DNA of 64,000 nucleotides from Neurospora intermedia (GCA_037102815.1 BTPP01000002.1:1302001-1366000), one strand, 5' to 3'. Shown: positions 13,535 through 26,540, numbered from the stretch's first letter. The notes: generated by a model not told the origin, from the letters alone. Made by a program: numbers and translations.

Positions 13535-15315
13535 CCCGGCCAAAACTAATAACTACCTAACTAGAATAAAACTATATTAAAACCGATGAAAAGCCGATTA
13601 AACGTATATTAAACGTATTAGAAACGACCCCGGAAGAAAATTAAACTATAATTAAATTAAGGGAAGTAAAGTATTAACTATTCTATATTACTATCGTTCG
13701 ATACTATATTAGTACCGTCGTAGGTATTAACCTCCTTATTATAAATATTTTCTAAATTAGAACCTCCATTATTATCCTTATTAAAATCCTTAATAATAAT
13801 ACTAGTAGGAACTATCTTTATATTGTAGCAGGGCCGAATAAAAGAAGATTCATCGATTAGACCTATATTTATAAAACGAATATAAATATTATAAATAGTC
13901 TATTCAATATTAATAAACTATATTTGAAGCGTACTTCAACTATACAGAGAAGGTGGATGACTTTCACAGTCTAGGGGTTCCTGAACCCACATCCACCGGA
14001 GCGGCCTGTTGAAGGACGGTTCGTCTACAGCCAGCTTTCTTTGTTGAAGTTTCTTGCGCTCTTATTGGCTCATAGCGTGGCACGGCCCTACAGCTGGTCA
14101 GGGCGTTCTACCAAGCCACCTCTCATTAGTCAACTCGCGGACAGTGTTTTTGACAGTCCGCGCTAGAATGCACTGGGTCCTTCCGTTTTTGAAATCCTTT
14201 ACCAAATCTCTCGATATCGCCTATCGATAAGGTCATCGTCGTCCTCTTTGCCAATGAAGCTATTTCAATGAAGCTATTTCAATGAAGCAATACCAATGAA
14301 GCAATGAAGCAATGAAGCAATGAAGCACTATAGAGCGAAGGGGTGAGGACGGCTGTGGCCGTCCGAATGAGGAACGGCAAGAGATGCAGAAATTCACGCT
14401 TCAGTAATACAGCGGGCGTTGCTTGAACTAGGGATCCAGCATTGCATCGGTGTCTGAAAACTATTTTAAGAGAGTTAACAAAAGAACTAATACGGAAGCG
14501 ATATAAGGTATTTATAGAGGAAAAATAATTATTAAAGTTATTCTACCGGGTACGGATTACTATTAAACTTTTACCGATATATATAATATTAATAGTAACC
14601 ATATTAACCTTTTCGGAAAGAAGACGAATAATATCCTCGATCTAAATAATATAAAGACGAATTATAACAATATTATTACAAAGTATAGTATTATTTATAG
14701 AAGAATTAATAATAATATAAACGAATTTTCTTTTTTTAATAGGGGACTCGATCGCGATTAACGAATTCGAAGCCGGAAAATCGCTAATAGAAGAAAATTC
14801 GGTACTAATACAATCTACTACAACCTATATAGTATTCGCAACCTCCACCTTACTAACGAAATCCTTAAAATTATTTTTAAAATTAGCCTAAGTAATATTA
14901 CAACTATATAAAGCTATAGCGGCCTCAATGAAAGTACGTACTAAAGGAATAAACTCGCCCTCTAAATACTTTTTAATCCTCTTCTATATTTAATACTTAT
15001 AGTAAAGAATATTATAATAAATTACTTTACAAATTAGAAACGAAGACGCTACGGCGATAAAATAGAGATTTATAGGGATCTTAAAAGTATTAAACCTAAT
15101 CGAAAGCAATTCTTAAACTAAATAAATCTTAATAAATTAAAGGGAAGATATATATAAAACTATAAACATAAAATTTATATTACTTATAATTCGTAAGAGG
15201 CCGGAAGTACCCTATAGCGGCGCTTTTCTTCTTTAATATCTCTTTCAATAAATACTTCCAGACCTTCTCGAAGGTAATAAATTTAATAGGGGCGTCGCCT
15301 TACAATAAACTACTA
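13535..15315 (-). pseudogene. Antisense frame in LINE1 3' region, C-terminal part
   Basis: On the strand opposite to ORF1/ORF2, the LINE 3' region reads as a protein with natural composition: FEKVWKYLLKEILKKKSAA, NITQANFKNNFKDF, SEKVNMVTINI, ESPIKKRKF, and an acidic Asn/Asp/Glu-rich C-terminal part. Its N-terminal part lies at 26894-27030, beyond X2, and the 536-bp insert splits it as well. The same frame is readable in LINE3 (43260-44527, plus strand), where the stops again sit at Gln/Trp codons. I do not recognise the family. A frame change near the middle may be an intron or an indel. The plus strand is also fairly open in parts, so which strand codes is not proven. Confidence 0.5.
13922..14457. 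mobile_element. 536-bp little-RIPped insertion in LINE1
   Basis: LINE3 lacks this sequence: there the flanks join directly (about 44215-44235). AAACTAT is duplicated at 13915-13921 and 14458-14464. CA/TG are abundant and GC content is far above the surroundings, so it is young or unique. Near its left side GGTGGATG and CATCCACC with GGGTTC/GAACCC form a hairpin (about 13950-13997). A tandem run of CAATGAAG-type units occupies 14256-14328. I see no coding frame and no clear terminal inverted repeats, so the family is not assigned. Confidence 0.7.
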
Positions 15316-16424
15316 CTTACCTGCGGGTCCCCCCCTACAACTTACCATCCACTTACCGTCTCCAGACTGTAACTTTCAATCGCGCCGATATCAAACGAAC
15401 TTGCAGTCTATGAATCGTCTCTAGGTCTGTACAGTAAATGGACAGCTACAGTAAATTGATCCGATACAGTAAATTGCATTTGGAAGCAGGAATCCTGGAT
15501 TCTGGTTGGTCCATGTCAAGGTAGATGGATCTCACCTGCAGATGCCTGCATGTGCATGTCACAGACTGGAAGTCGCGACCAATGTGCATTTATCTACGGA
15601 TCTGTCTACTGCCCGCCTGCCTGCCGTTCACCCCGCGCACGGTCCAGCCCAGCGCCTGCACCCGGCACCCGGCACCCGGCACCCGGCACCCTGCACCCTG
15701 CACCCGGCACCTGTGCACGCCCTCCCCCCCCAGCTGCCGCCCACTCGGTACCAGCGCTGTACGCCCGCCGGTTGGGAGTGTGTGCAATTGACTTCGAATG
15801 ACGGATGTAGATGAAATGAGCAATTGAACTTATATGGAAAGAATGCGACTGATGCGATGCGACTGGTGCGATGCCTGCGAATGCGTTAATTTCAGGGGTA
15901 GTTCAAGTACAGAATGATGGGTATGCTTATATATGCGGACTGGAGTGGTGGCCGTAATACTATGCGACGACGGCTGGGAATATTAGGGGTAATTTGGTGT
16001 ACGAACACACGGGCTAGTGGCTGTGATGCAGATACGATGGCTATAAATACGGTCAATTTAGGGGAAATAAATACGTACAGATAGATAGACTGGTAGCGGT
16101 GGTGCTATACAATGTCTGGCAGCGTGTAGTCAATTTGAATGCTTTCAAAACTTGGTGCACAGACGGAACTATTCAGTTGGTCGATCTGGATATTACGGTA
16201 TCAAGGATATTTATGGTGATTAGACCTCTATATATTAGGTATTTGATTATCGATATTAAATATTGTACAACGTTAATATTAGTTAGTATACTACTACCGA
16301 ATGTAGAAAGAAATAACTTTAATATACTATAATATTCCCAATATCCTTAATACGCAAGTTAACGGAAAGAATCCTACTATCGCGTTAGTAAATCGAAGAT
16401 AACGAAGAACACCGACATATACTA
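15316..16424. other. X2 left terminal region, little RIPped, no gene
   Basis: Subterminal motifs TTACC and ACAGTAAATTG recur to about 15475. The stretch 15480-16140 has ordinary CA/TG content and more GC than anything around it. It includes a GGCACCC tandem array (15657-15713) and GATGCGACT-type repeats near 15845-15885. Open frames of 77-102 codons on both strands at 15506-15823 are products of the array, and I see no protein-like frame. From ~16200 the sequence turns RIPped toward the 3' end of the T gene. Confidence 0.65.
15657..15713. repeat. 7-bp tandem array (GGCACCC/TGCACCC)
   Basis: About eight consecutive units of GGCACCC or TGCACCC lie within the non-RIPped left terminal region of X2. 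It is read directly from sequence. The GC-rich repeat explains the overlapping open frames here. Confidence 0.85.
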
Positions 16425-19400
16425 TTATATCCATATAATATCCCAATTCACTAAGACTATCCGACGTTGATGGCCGGCCTGGCTACGTTCGTAAACCCTC
16501 GAAATATCTATAATATATACACTATCTATAAATAAAGCTAGCAAGCCAATAATTAGGGACTCACCCATATCCTCAACTAGTGGTAATTCTAGCGATAGAT
16601 TTATACGATCTATTAGCTTTACTTTAGTTAATATAAGGAAGATACAGTATTTATTATACTTCTTCTACTCGTATACAAAAATATAATCGATACGGCCAAT
16701 ATTATCGCCGTCGGCGCTGGGGCCGGGGCCGGGGCAGCGATACCTTATATAGTTACTAATATTGAAGGTATAACGTCGAAGGGTATTATTATAAGCTAGA
16801 TATTGATTTGTGTTAGCTATATTCCCCGATTTCGGTTTACGATAAGCGTTTAGGCGGGTTTTTGGGGGTAATTTTAGTAATATTAGTAGTCGGGCGTATT
16901 CCTAGGGGGAAAGTAGAATAGTATCTTTATAGTATACTTATATTAATATATACCAATATTACGTACGCTGTATATATATATTATAGTGAGCACTCCTAGA
17001 GTGATATACTAATATAAATACTATTAATACCGTTTGCTAGCTATCGTCGGCGAGTTCGGTATTTCGGACTTTGGGGTATGGATATAGATATAGGTATAGG
17101 TATAGATATAGGTATAGGCATAGGTATAGGTATAATATATACCTATCGGTAAATGATACTTTCTTATTGTACTGTAGATTCCTAGTAGTAAATCGTAATA
17201 CCCGTACACTATAATCTAGATTATATGCCCGAGATAGGGTATAGCAAAATGGATTAGATATTAATATAGTGGATAGAGGTAGAAAGGAAGACTCTCTAAT
17301 AATAAGGTAATAGATTCGCTATATATCTATTAACCTACTAATGATATTGGGTCTAATGTACGTATTGTTAGTAGATTCTAGGATATTGAATTTTGCTTCT
17401 TCGATTTGCTTCCTTTTCTTCGTACTAGGTTATTATTCGTCTTTATAGAGTAGGTTTTTAAAGAGACTGGGGGTATTCTGGATAATATGCCTGATTTAAT
17501 CGGTTAATATTATATTATCGGCGAATGAATTGAGTAGTATAAATTGGATAGTATGGATAATGCGCTCTTATTCAAGGATTTATTTTTCGATGTTTCTGCT
17601 ATTGGTCGTTTCGGCCGTCTTTTTGAGTCTTCTGTCGTTTAATTGTGGTTAGTTAGGTAATTAAACTAATATTATTCATTGTATGATCCCGGCACCTATT
17701 TTGTGCGTTCCAGCTCTGCGGCGCGGATTATATGTTGTAAGCTGCCCTGTATTGGCTGTGCGTTATAGTGCCTGGCTGTACCTGGCGGGCGCCAAGATAT
17801 AGTTTTAGGGGTAAATATCGACTTTACTTACTTGTAATACTTCTCCTCCGCTAATATATTTAATAAACTAGGCGGTTTATAATATTGGTAGAGTTCGCTA
17901 TAATGTATACTTATATGTATATTCGGCTGTAATACCTTTTTAATATACTTTTTAACTCTCTTTAGAATTGTAGTAGCCTCTATAGCGGCTTCGGCTACTA
18001 TTTCTGCTTCTTCGTCTTCGATTATAATGTTATTACCGTCTATATTATTATTAACCTCCTCGTTAAAGCTACTTACTATTATACTTGTAACTAATATTGA
18101 AGATCTAGATTATTAAGATAATAGTTATCAAGGTAATCGATTTGGTCGAGTACGGGATTTAAATAGGTTATTCCTTGCCCTCGGATTATTAGTAGTAGCT
18201 TTTACTATAGTATTATACAATTTAGTATACTATTTTCTAGCCGCTAATATGTAATGTTCTAAATCTTTATATTTAGATTGTATATTTCTAGTATTTATTA
18301 ATATATTGTTACTCTAAGTTATTGCCGTTAGTACTCTGGCAAATACAGTTATTAATATAATGTCTGCTTTGTATGTTGTTTCTTCGTCTTCGCCGTCTTT
18401 GTGTCCACGGTTGGGCTGGATAATGGATTTCTAGGCTTCTTATACATACTTTTTAATGTGATCTTTCCGAAGCTATAATGCAAAAAGAGGGGGGGCGATA
18501 ATTGATTATTTTGCGTAGTCGGTTAAGGTATAGCTTTTAAGGTATAAAATAAGTAAGGGCAACGAAGTCTAATTAGAAGGAAATAGCCAATACTATATAG
18601 TAAGACTATATTCCGTCTTTATTCTTGCTATTAGGAATACTTCTAATAGTATTTTGTATGTCTCGGTTATAATACCCTTATATTTGGAATGTATTGGATC
18701 GGGCACCCTAGTTAAAATAATATTTAATACTAGGGTTAGATCGAATAAGGCCGGCCGAATTAAACTAATACCCTATTAAGTTTTGTATGCTATTTGGTTA
18801 CCTTTGGTTGTAAGGTTAATATCGATTTCTTGTTTTATTTATAGATGTTGGTAATAGTACTGTTTAATATTTAGATTAAATACGAAGCTATTTAATATAT
18901 TTTATTAGTTAATAATATAGTTTAGACTAATAAAGTAGAAGCGGTAAAACTTTTAACCCTTTATACCTACTATACTAGTATTTTAGTTCTACTAAGGTAT
19001 ATCGCTAGTATAATATAAAGTAAATACTAATACTAGTATTAGCCTTCCTTCAACTTACATTATAATTGTACCTTTATTTAATAGTATTAAGCATCCTAGA
19101 GCCTTAACGATATTATTGAAATTCGATGTATAGGGACCTAAAATAATAGGGAAAATATTAGTATTTCGAATTCGAGTATTATATAGTAAGCTAGCCGGTA
19201 ATTGGTATATACTTATGATAGACCGGTACGTATTACGGTATACGCTAAAGCTATTAATAAAGGTAAGAATAGGGTAGTTAATTACATTAAGACCCGGGTT
19301 ATTAACTTTATTCTAATAGTCTTCGAATATAGCACAACCAAATTCCTTAATTTCTAAGTATGTTCGAAGGGGTAGTGTATACGTAAGGGAATATAGTTTG

Positions 19401-21250
19401 AATTTTTTAGTTGTTAGTACTCCTTTAGTTTTAAAAATATTAATTTTGTATCTATCTAGTTTATTCCTAGTAATTTAGTCTAGAATACGGCGTATTAGAA
19501 AGTGGTTATTTTTCCACTTTATATCCCGCTCTATTGTATATTTTTTAAAAAGTCTTTTCTCCCTTTGCCCTTTTTGTACTGGCGGACTTGGATTATTCAA
19601 ATTATTTCCGTTAAAGTAATTAATAATAATAGGCGCAAATTGGTTAGCCTAGTTCTAAAGAATCTATAGCTCTTCGTCGAATTGAATAATTAATTCGTAC
19701 TTCCCGAATGTTATTTGCTGACCGATCTAATAATACGCGTTAATATTAGGGAAATCCTTATTAATATAGTTGATATATATATACTCGTTAATAATTAAGG
19801 TAATTTCGCTAGTTTATTTATAGACGTTAGAAATAAAGTTCTTCCTAATAATTTTAATACGATTAATATAGATACGGTACTATAGATTGTCTTCTAGTAA
19901 GCAATAATAGTATTTAGGAATATTAGAGGTAAATTCGGACTTATTATAATAATAGAAGTAAATGAAGTCTAAAGGAAAAATGGCCTTGCTATTGTTATTC
20001 AAATTATTAATAAAATGCGTATATTAACCGGATGTAGTACGAATTAACGATGATTAGGAAATTGAATGGAATAATTCTATTGGATTATTAATAAAATATA
20101 CTATGCCTTTATATATTATTGTAGTAGTATCTAAGTTTAGGAAGGTTTGGAAAAGGGAATATGGATTTATAAAATATAGGGGCCTAGGAATTGTTAATAT
20201 ATTAGACTCCCCTTCGCCTAATGTACGATCTTGGTGTTATTCTTCTTATTATTATTACTATTACTATTGCCTTTTCCGATTGGCCGATTCCGTCTTTATT
20301 CTTAATATATATAATAGTACTTTAGCTATGCGTATATCGATCAAGGGTAGTCGTCTAATTGTATGATTTTTGAGGGTCTTGAATTGTTTTAGTAGGCGTT
20401 GAATATCGGTTATAGGCCTCCTATTCTAATTATATAAAATATTAAAGATTTTAACTATTGCCCTATATTATCTTTGCGAGCGCCTATTGATAATAGTATA
20501 TAAACCGAACGCTATTTGGAAGTTTGTTAAATACTTGTATCGATTGTAATAATAATAGATTAATTCTAATGTATTAGAAATAAGGCCGCGTGTTGTAGTG
20601 CTTTGAGGGATGACCGCTGGTTCTTAATTAATTTGTTCAGTTACTTAGTTATTTACAAAATCTTCTTCGAATATGTATATTTCTGGTTCTTTATTAAAAT
20701 TGCGTTTATTGTATTCGATATTAAGACGCAGTTGCTCTTCGTTAAAACTAGTAGGTAGTGTATCGTTGGTATTTATTAGATTTTTAAGTTATTGCCGAAT
20801 ATTTGTAAGGTCCAAGCCGTTATAGATATTATCTTAGTTAATAATACTTACTTGAGTTAATAATATAATTAGGCAGGGGGTACGTATTAAATCGAACTTA
20901 CCCTTAATATCACCCTCAATATTACCCTGGCTATTACCCTTAATATTACCCGGTTCGTTGATATCCTCCTAGTTGTTGGCATCGTCGTTATATGCTATAC
21001 CTATATTAGATATAACTGTGTCGTTATTACTATAATCGAAAAGAGGGGGAAAGTCTGGTGATTTTGATTTTGAACGTTTAATTTGGCTGGGCTGTTATTG
21101 ATAGTATAGATAGATCTTGGGGAGGGGTACTCGTTTGCTAAAACTAGTTCTAAATAAGGGTGGTTTGTTAATAATCTATTTTACTTATAAAGGGTTGTTA
21201 TTATCCCCTTTAACTACTTTGATCCTATATTTAGGTATAGCCGGAAGTAC
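16425..21250 (-). pseudogene. X2 T gene: large transposase-like protein (alpha type)
   Basis: The minus-strand frame runs from about 21250 (LPAIPKYR start region) to TAA at 16425-16427, after VNWDIIWI. An intron is supported: donor GTAAGT at 17826-17831, in-frame acceptor candidate CGACAG at 17632-17637, about 200 bp. Joining these gives YYK-RLKKTAETTN in frame. Exon 1 (~1140 codons) matches a large fungal transposase-like family I know by its FIDGFG, GP-x4-N and GDMPQQ motifs followed by a Cys-rich segment. It is probably of the CACTA/KDZ type. Exon 2 carries an Asp/Asn-rich region and a Gly/Pro-rich insertion near 16715-16735. GGTATA-type tandem repeats (17067-17145) add length. Codons are broken by RIP. 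The exact family is uncertain. Confidence 0.65.
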
Positions 21251-22289
21251 TTAAGGACGGGTAGTATTGCGATGAGATAGTATAGATATCTGCGAGATGA
21301 TCTAGTAAAGAGAGTTGTACAATTGATATAAGCAGGAGAGTTGTAAAGGGGAGAGTTGTAAAGGGGAGAATTACAAAGGGGAGAATTGTAAAGGGGAGAG
21401 TTGCAAAGGGGAGAATTGTAAATACCGGTAACTACATTATATAGGACAAATTGCATATTCTATTAGATCTATTTAGCTTTATACTAATTTATATTATTTT
21501 AGATATTTAATAGTAAATAACTAGATAAGGGTGGTATTATAGTATGGATGAGACGGATATTTACTAATATAAATAACGAGATTTTTGTATTGTATAGTTT
21601 TGATGGTTACCGGGACTTACTTCCCCTACTAAGACTACTTAATAAATAAGGGTCTAGAGTGCGGGTGAATAGCCGCCCCTATATTGAGCTGCGTTCTAAT
21701 CTATTTACGTACGAGTACCTTTATATAAATTTTAATATTATAAACTATTATTATATTCATTTGTCTATTACCCCGCTATTTACTCCGCTATTTAATCCAA
21801 CCTTCAGACTATTTACTGTACGGAACGTACTAGAATATAATTATTATTAATAATGCCCTACTATCTGATTTTGTAGTACTATTTACTAGTCTAAAGACGG
21901 TATTAGTATATTATTGAAGATGGTTAACTATATAATTTATATCGGCTAGAATAGTAAAATTACCCCGCTTTCGTTATTGGAAGGCGGTAGAACTATTGTG
22001 ATTATATTTATCGATTGCAATTACTAATAAAGATTAATTACCTGCCCGCCGCCATTTTATTTGAACTATCGATGAGGTTAAGCGAAGGTAAATATATCGA
22101 CCCGCCAAACTTTCTCTCCTTCTTAAATTTTCTCTCCTTCTCAAACTTTGTCCGGGAGACTTTAACTACCCTGCCCCAATTATCTCTTGAATTTCGCTTC
22201 TTATAATAGGACGTTAATTAGTTTACAATTACTACCTAAAAGCAAGTTCCCTACTTTGCGAGTTACTATAAGTATCACCTTAATCTAAT
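21251..22289. promoter_or_regulatory. X2 divergent intergenic region with 15-bp tandem repeat
   Basis: About 1.04 kb lies between the divergent T and QN genes. At 21332-21422 six to seven tandem copies of GGGGAGAGTTGTAAA (with GAATTG/GTTGC variants) lie ~80 bp upstream of the T frame. Related units occur at the same place in X1 (7495-7580) and X3 (about 36535-36600). Position suggests a promoter-proximal regulatory array. No gene is seen in the rest. Confidence 0.6.
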
Positions 22290-25200
22290 TTAGTGTACGA
22301 TAGTACTAATATTATAATTTAGATAGAGGGCTCTATAAAGAGGAAGAGAAAGCCGCTTACCTTCGTAATTGAATTATAAAAGATTAAGAGGACCGTCAAC
22401 TTCGAGGGTTACTAAGGTTACAATAATAGTAACAACGGCCAGTATTATAAAGACGACTACGAAGATTACTTGAATAATAAATAATAGTAAATTACTAGTA
22501 GTACGCCTAGTTCGCCTATTATAAGCCTTATAAAGCCGGTATAAGCGCCTATATATACAATTAGCACCTATTAATAGATTCTTAAAGTATAGGCCTAAGT
22601 AAGTTAATATTGTAAATGCCGTATTTAATATATGATTCTAATAATTCTATATTGTAATAGGGCCCCCGCAATATTACTTCGCCGGTTGGACTAAGCCCTC
22701 GGACCGTAATTAAGAAGAATTTCAAAAAGACTACTATTTATTCCGAATTTACTGCGACTAGTTTAACCGATCCCTTGACCAAGGATTTCTAGGCGGTAAT
22801 CCGATAACCTCCCCCCAAGCCTATTATACTTAAAGTAATATTATAAGATTATTATAGTTAATATTAATAATATTAATAATATTAGTAATATTAATAGTAG
22901 TACCTAGTCCTAAATAATAATTTATCGAAATATAATATATAGTTACTACGTTAGAAGATGATTGAACTACCCTAATATTAACCATCCCCTCTTAGTCCCA
23001 GTTAATCTCCTCTCCCGCTATTTGGTTGCGGTCAATAATATCCCAGTCCTCACCTTGGCTACCAACCATCCCCTCCACTTGGTTGTGGTTAATAATATAG
23101 CTACCAACTATCGCTATTTGGCCGTAGCTAACAATATCCCGGTCCTCACCTTGGCTACTAACCCTCCCCTCTTAATCGCGGTCAATAACTACTACCTCCT
23201 AGTTACTATCCACCCCCGCCTTTTAGTAGTAACTGTGGTTACGGTCGCGGTCAATAGCTACCTCCCCCTTCTGGCTACCTACTACCCCCTCTATTGGATC
23301 GCGGTCGCGGTCGCGGTCGTGGTGGTGGTTGTGGTTGTAGTGGCGGTCGTAGTGGCGGTCGTAGCTATTTACTAGATAAAGGTCAATTATATAACGACTA
23401 GAATGCGGCAGTTATAAGCGAAAGCGTATATTTTTCCTATATTAAGGGGTTCGACGAGGAAACTTAGTAATAATAAGAACGATGCAAGTTGAATAATTTG
23501 AAAGTTCGATTACAAAATGCCGAAGAACGAATTCGAAATTTAGATTTGAATTTCGAAGAATGTAATCGGCTATGTGACGAGGCCGATTGATTTAGTAATA
23601 AATTAGAATACCGAAAGGATTTAATCGAACGAACGGTATATAAATTTGAGTAATAGAAGGCTAAAGCGAGTGTTAAATTTATATTTAAGTTTGGAGGTAG
23701 AGATTCCGAGTTTGATAACGAGCCTTCAACCCCGAGGCGGTCTAAGAAAGTAGCGGAAGATTTAGTAAAGAGAATTATAGTATTATAGAAATTGAAAAGG
23801 ATAGTAATTTTACCTTCCTTCTTTAAGAAATTCGACGACACTAAGCCGGGTAGTATAGTACCACCTCCTACCCCTAGTACTAGATCTAGCAATGCCCCTG
23901 TGCCTCCTTCTATCCTTAGTGATAAGCTGGGTAGTATAGCACCGCTTCCTATCCCCAGCACATCCAGTCGTGCGCCTCCTTCTATCGCTGTAAGCTAAGA
24001 CACCGGTATACATGCAGTAATAGGCATCGAAAGTATGTTTCAGACCAATAAATTCAATAAGGACGAAGAAGATCCTAACCTTAGCGATATTGGTGCTCCC
24101 AGCCAGTCTGTCGCTCCCAGCCGTCCTACTGCCCCTAACCGTCCTGCTACTCCTAGTTAGTCTAGTATTTATAGTTAGTCTGGTGCTCCTAGTTAGTCTA
24201 GCGCCTATAATCGTTCTGGTGCGTTAGGTAGAGTACAAGAAGAAGCTGGTTCTAATTTCGAAGATTCTAAAGATGATGTTAACTTTGGTAATTTTAATAA
24301 GTAAGAGTTTGAGGACTATAATAGACCTAATTATTTAGAGACCTCCGATAATACTAGTTACGGGGGTAGCGAAGGCGCTTTAATTCGATAAAGATGGAAT
24401 AATATTAACTAATTGGAAGATGCCTACCCTGAGTATTTCTAAGAACCTACCCGTACTAGTCTATAGGCTATTCGAAAGATTAGTAATATACCCCTCTATT
24501 TACAATATAATTCTATTGTTGATAATTATTATTATATTGTAAACCCTGGAATTTCCGAGACCCTATTACTTAGAGATATCCCGAGAGGTATTACTATACT
24601 GAAGGATAATTTAGCTGTAATCAATAAGATTAATAAAGAAGTCCGGTAAGTATTATTTCTATTTTATTACAATTGGTTTTCTAGTATTATTATTAAGCGG
24701 GTATATAATTATTAAATTAATACTAGGAAAATTAGGTTTAAAATCCTTTGTAAATATACTTTGGATATGTACTGTACTTTAAAATTTTATTACCTTATTA
24801 TAATTATACGGTAATTCTTCCTAGATATTATTTCGGATAACCTTTATATCTTTAATTATAATTTGGATATATTAAATCCAAAATATAAGCGAGCTTTTAA
24901 AACCTTAATTTCCAATTGGATTAATAAGCGTACGTTCGATTAGATATATATTTATATTACTAAGTATATTAATTACGAAGAAAGTTTTAGTAATAAACAG
25001 TCGCTTGTTTGGTTCTACTTAGAAACGGAACTATAGGATATAGGTCTTTACTGGCTTTATATTATTAAATCCGAACGGGCTATAAATATAAACCGCCAAT
25101 TAAGTAAATTATAGGTTACTAATAAGAATCAACGCCGGGATATATATTAGAAATACGAATCCCTACCCTTTATACTTTAGTATAAGGACGTTAAACGCAA

Positions 25201-25894
25201 TTAGTTTATTAATGTACTATTAGAATAAATTGCCTTAATTATTAATCCGTCTAGAGCCTTAGATTTAAACTACTTCGAAAATACCTTCGTTAACGAATTG
25301 CCTTCTCTACGTAGGATTAATAACTACCCGATAGCCAGTCGATAGCGATTTATACCGGCGGAGGAATAATATAATATCTTTAGTCTAAATTATCCTAATA
25401 ATAATATAGGGGGTAATAGTAGTAATAGCCGTAGCTACTATAAGGATAGAACTAATTATAATTACTAAGGTAACTACGTTAATTATTATTATAATAACCA
25501 ACGGTAGGGATATAAATCCTAAAGTAACTATAATAACTAAAACTATAGTTATAATAATAGTAATTACTATAATCGCAATTAGTATTATAATAGCTATTCC
25601 TCTTAACAAAGTTACTAGAGTATAGGTAAGGGTGGTTCTCAATACTATAATCCTCAGTATAGTCCTTAGTACTATAACGCTCCTAAATATTATAGTCCTC
25701 ATTATAGTCCTTATTATAGTCCCTAGTATTATAGTCCCTAGCATTATAATCCCCAGCATTATAGTCCCCAGCACTATAGCGCCCCTAAATATTATAGTCT
25801 TTAGTATTATAGTCCCTAGTACGGCGCCCCCTAGCGTAATTATTAATAAGACTATTAGATAGGCATAGGTATAGGTAGAGGTAGTTACAATTAA
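22290..25894 (+). pseudogene. X2 QN gene: low-complexity Q/N/Y/P/RGG-rich protein (alpha type)
   Basis: Exon 1 (about 22290-22598) contains a Lys/Arg-rich start (EGSIKRKRK) and an acidic Tyr/Asp part. A 62-bp intron with GTAAGT at 22599 and TAG at 22658-22660 follows. Exon 2 continues in frame: GPRNITSPVGLSPRTV, LTDPLTKD, then QYQQYQQY repeats, Pro/Tyr/Gly repeats (PSPHLGYQPSP-like, 22965-23230), an RGRGRGGG box (23300-23350), a coiled-coil-like segment (VRLQNAEERIRNLDLNFEE), a Ser/Pro linker (23840-24230), a conserved helical-looking domain (24400-25340) and a Tyr/Gln/Asn/Ser/Pro tail of SPQYYSPQ-type repeats ending GRGSYN. Almost all stops fall at Gln codons. There is no known enzymatic motif. 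It is about 1180 codons long and divergent from T. Confidence 0.72.
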
Positions 25895-26540
25895 GATAAT
25901 TATATAAACCCTAAATATACTCTAATTCGGCTATTTGAATAAGAGTGTTAGCGCTAAGTCGGTAGCCGCCGCCGCGATCCTAGCGGGGTACCTCCTAATC
26001 CCCGAGATAAGTATAGATAACCGCCGCCTATTAATAGTAATTGAGGCTAGCGATTCTTAATAATCATCGGTATTATACCCCCTATTCCCAGGCGTACTCG
26101 TATACCCCTTATTATAATAAAGTTTAAAAGTATATTTATTACTTCTTCGATACTCGAATTAGAAATATTAGACGTTAGTATAAAGTCCTTATACTTTTAA
26201 TTGTTACTATATTTAATATAGGCTAGAATTTAATATTATTAGAATTATCTATATTATTATTATACAAGATTAATAGCATTAGCAATACAATGTTCAACGT
26301 TATAATTATTACCGTATCTAGCGATACTTTTAGCGATATAGCGTTTAGCGTTGTATTTATTATCGTAGTATTTATTATCGTATCCAGCGTTACAATATTT
26401 AGCGATACTTTTAGGCGCGCTAACGGTTGACTATATAGTTATAGATACTATAGTTATATAGATAGGTAGACTTATATTCCTTTATATTGTTCTTTAATAT
26501 ACTCTTAGTCCTTAACCTTGTCGTATTCTTGTTGTTGTTC
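25895..26540. repeat. X2 A/T-rich region downstream of QN with short repeats
   Basis: Units like TTTAGCGATA and GCGTTTAGCGTTG recur at 26285-26415. The corresponding region of X1 is 1635-2473, and of X0 485-1246. No gene is seen. Confidence 0.6.

Noticed and set aside
15506-15823. Overlapping open frames on both strands (77-102 codons)
   Set aside because: They are produced by the GGCACCC array in a little-RIPped region. The composition is repetitive and no homology is visible.
21332-21422. CRISPR-like array
   Set aside because: The units are contiguous 15-mers with no spacers, in a eukaryotic transposon.
23464-23961. 165-codon minus-strand open frame
   Set aside because: It is a shadow opposite the coiled-coil and Ser/Pro part of the X2 QN gene, whose plus-strand frame is conserved in X1.
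25385-25862. Ile/Val/Leu-rich open frames on both strands
   Set aside because: They are shadows of the Tyr/Gln/Ser/Pro tail repeats of X2 QN. Apparent membrane proteins here are artefacts.
22290-25894. QN as the Gag of a retroelement
   Set aside because: There is no reverse transcriptase, protease or LTR near it. It is divergent from a transposase-like gene between TA-flanked inverted ends in every copy.
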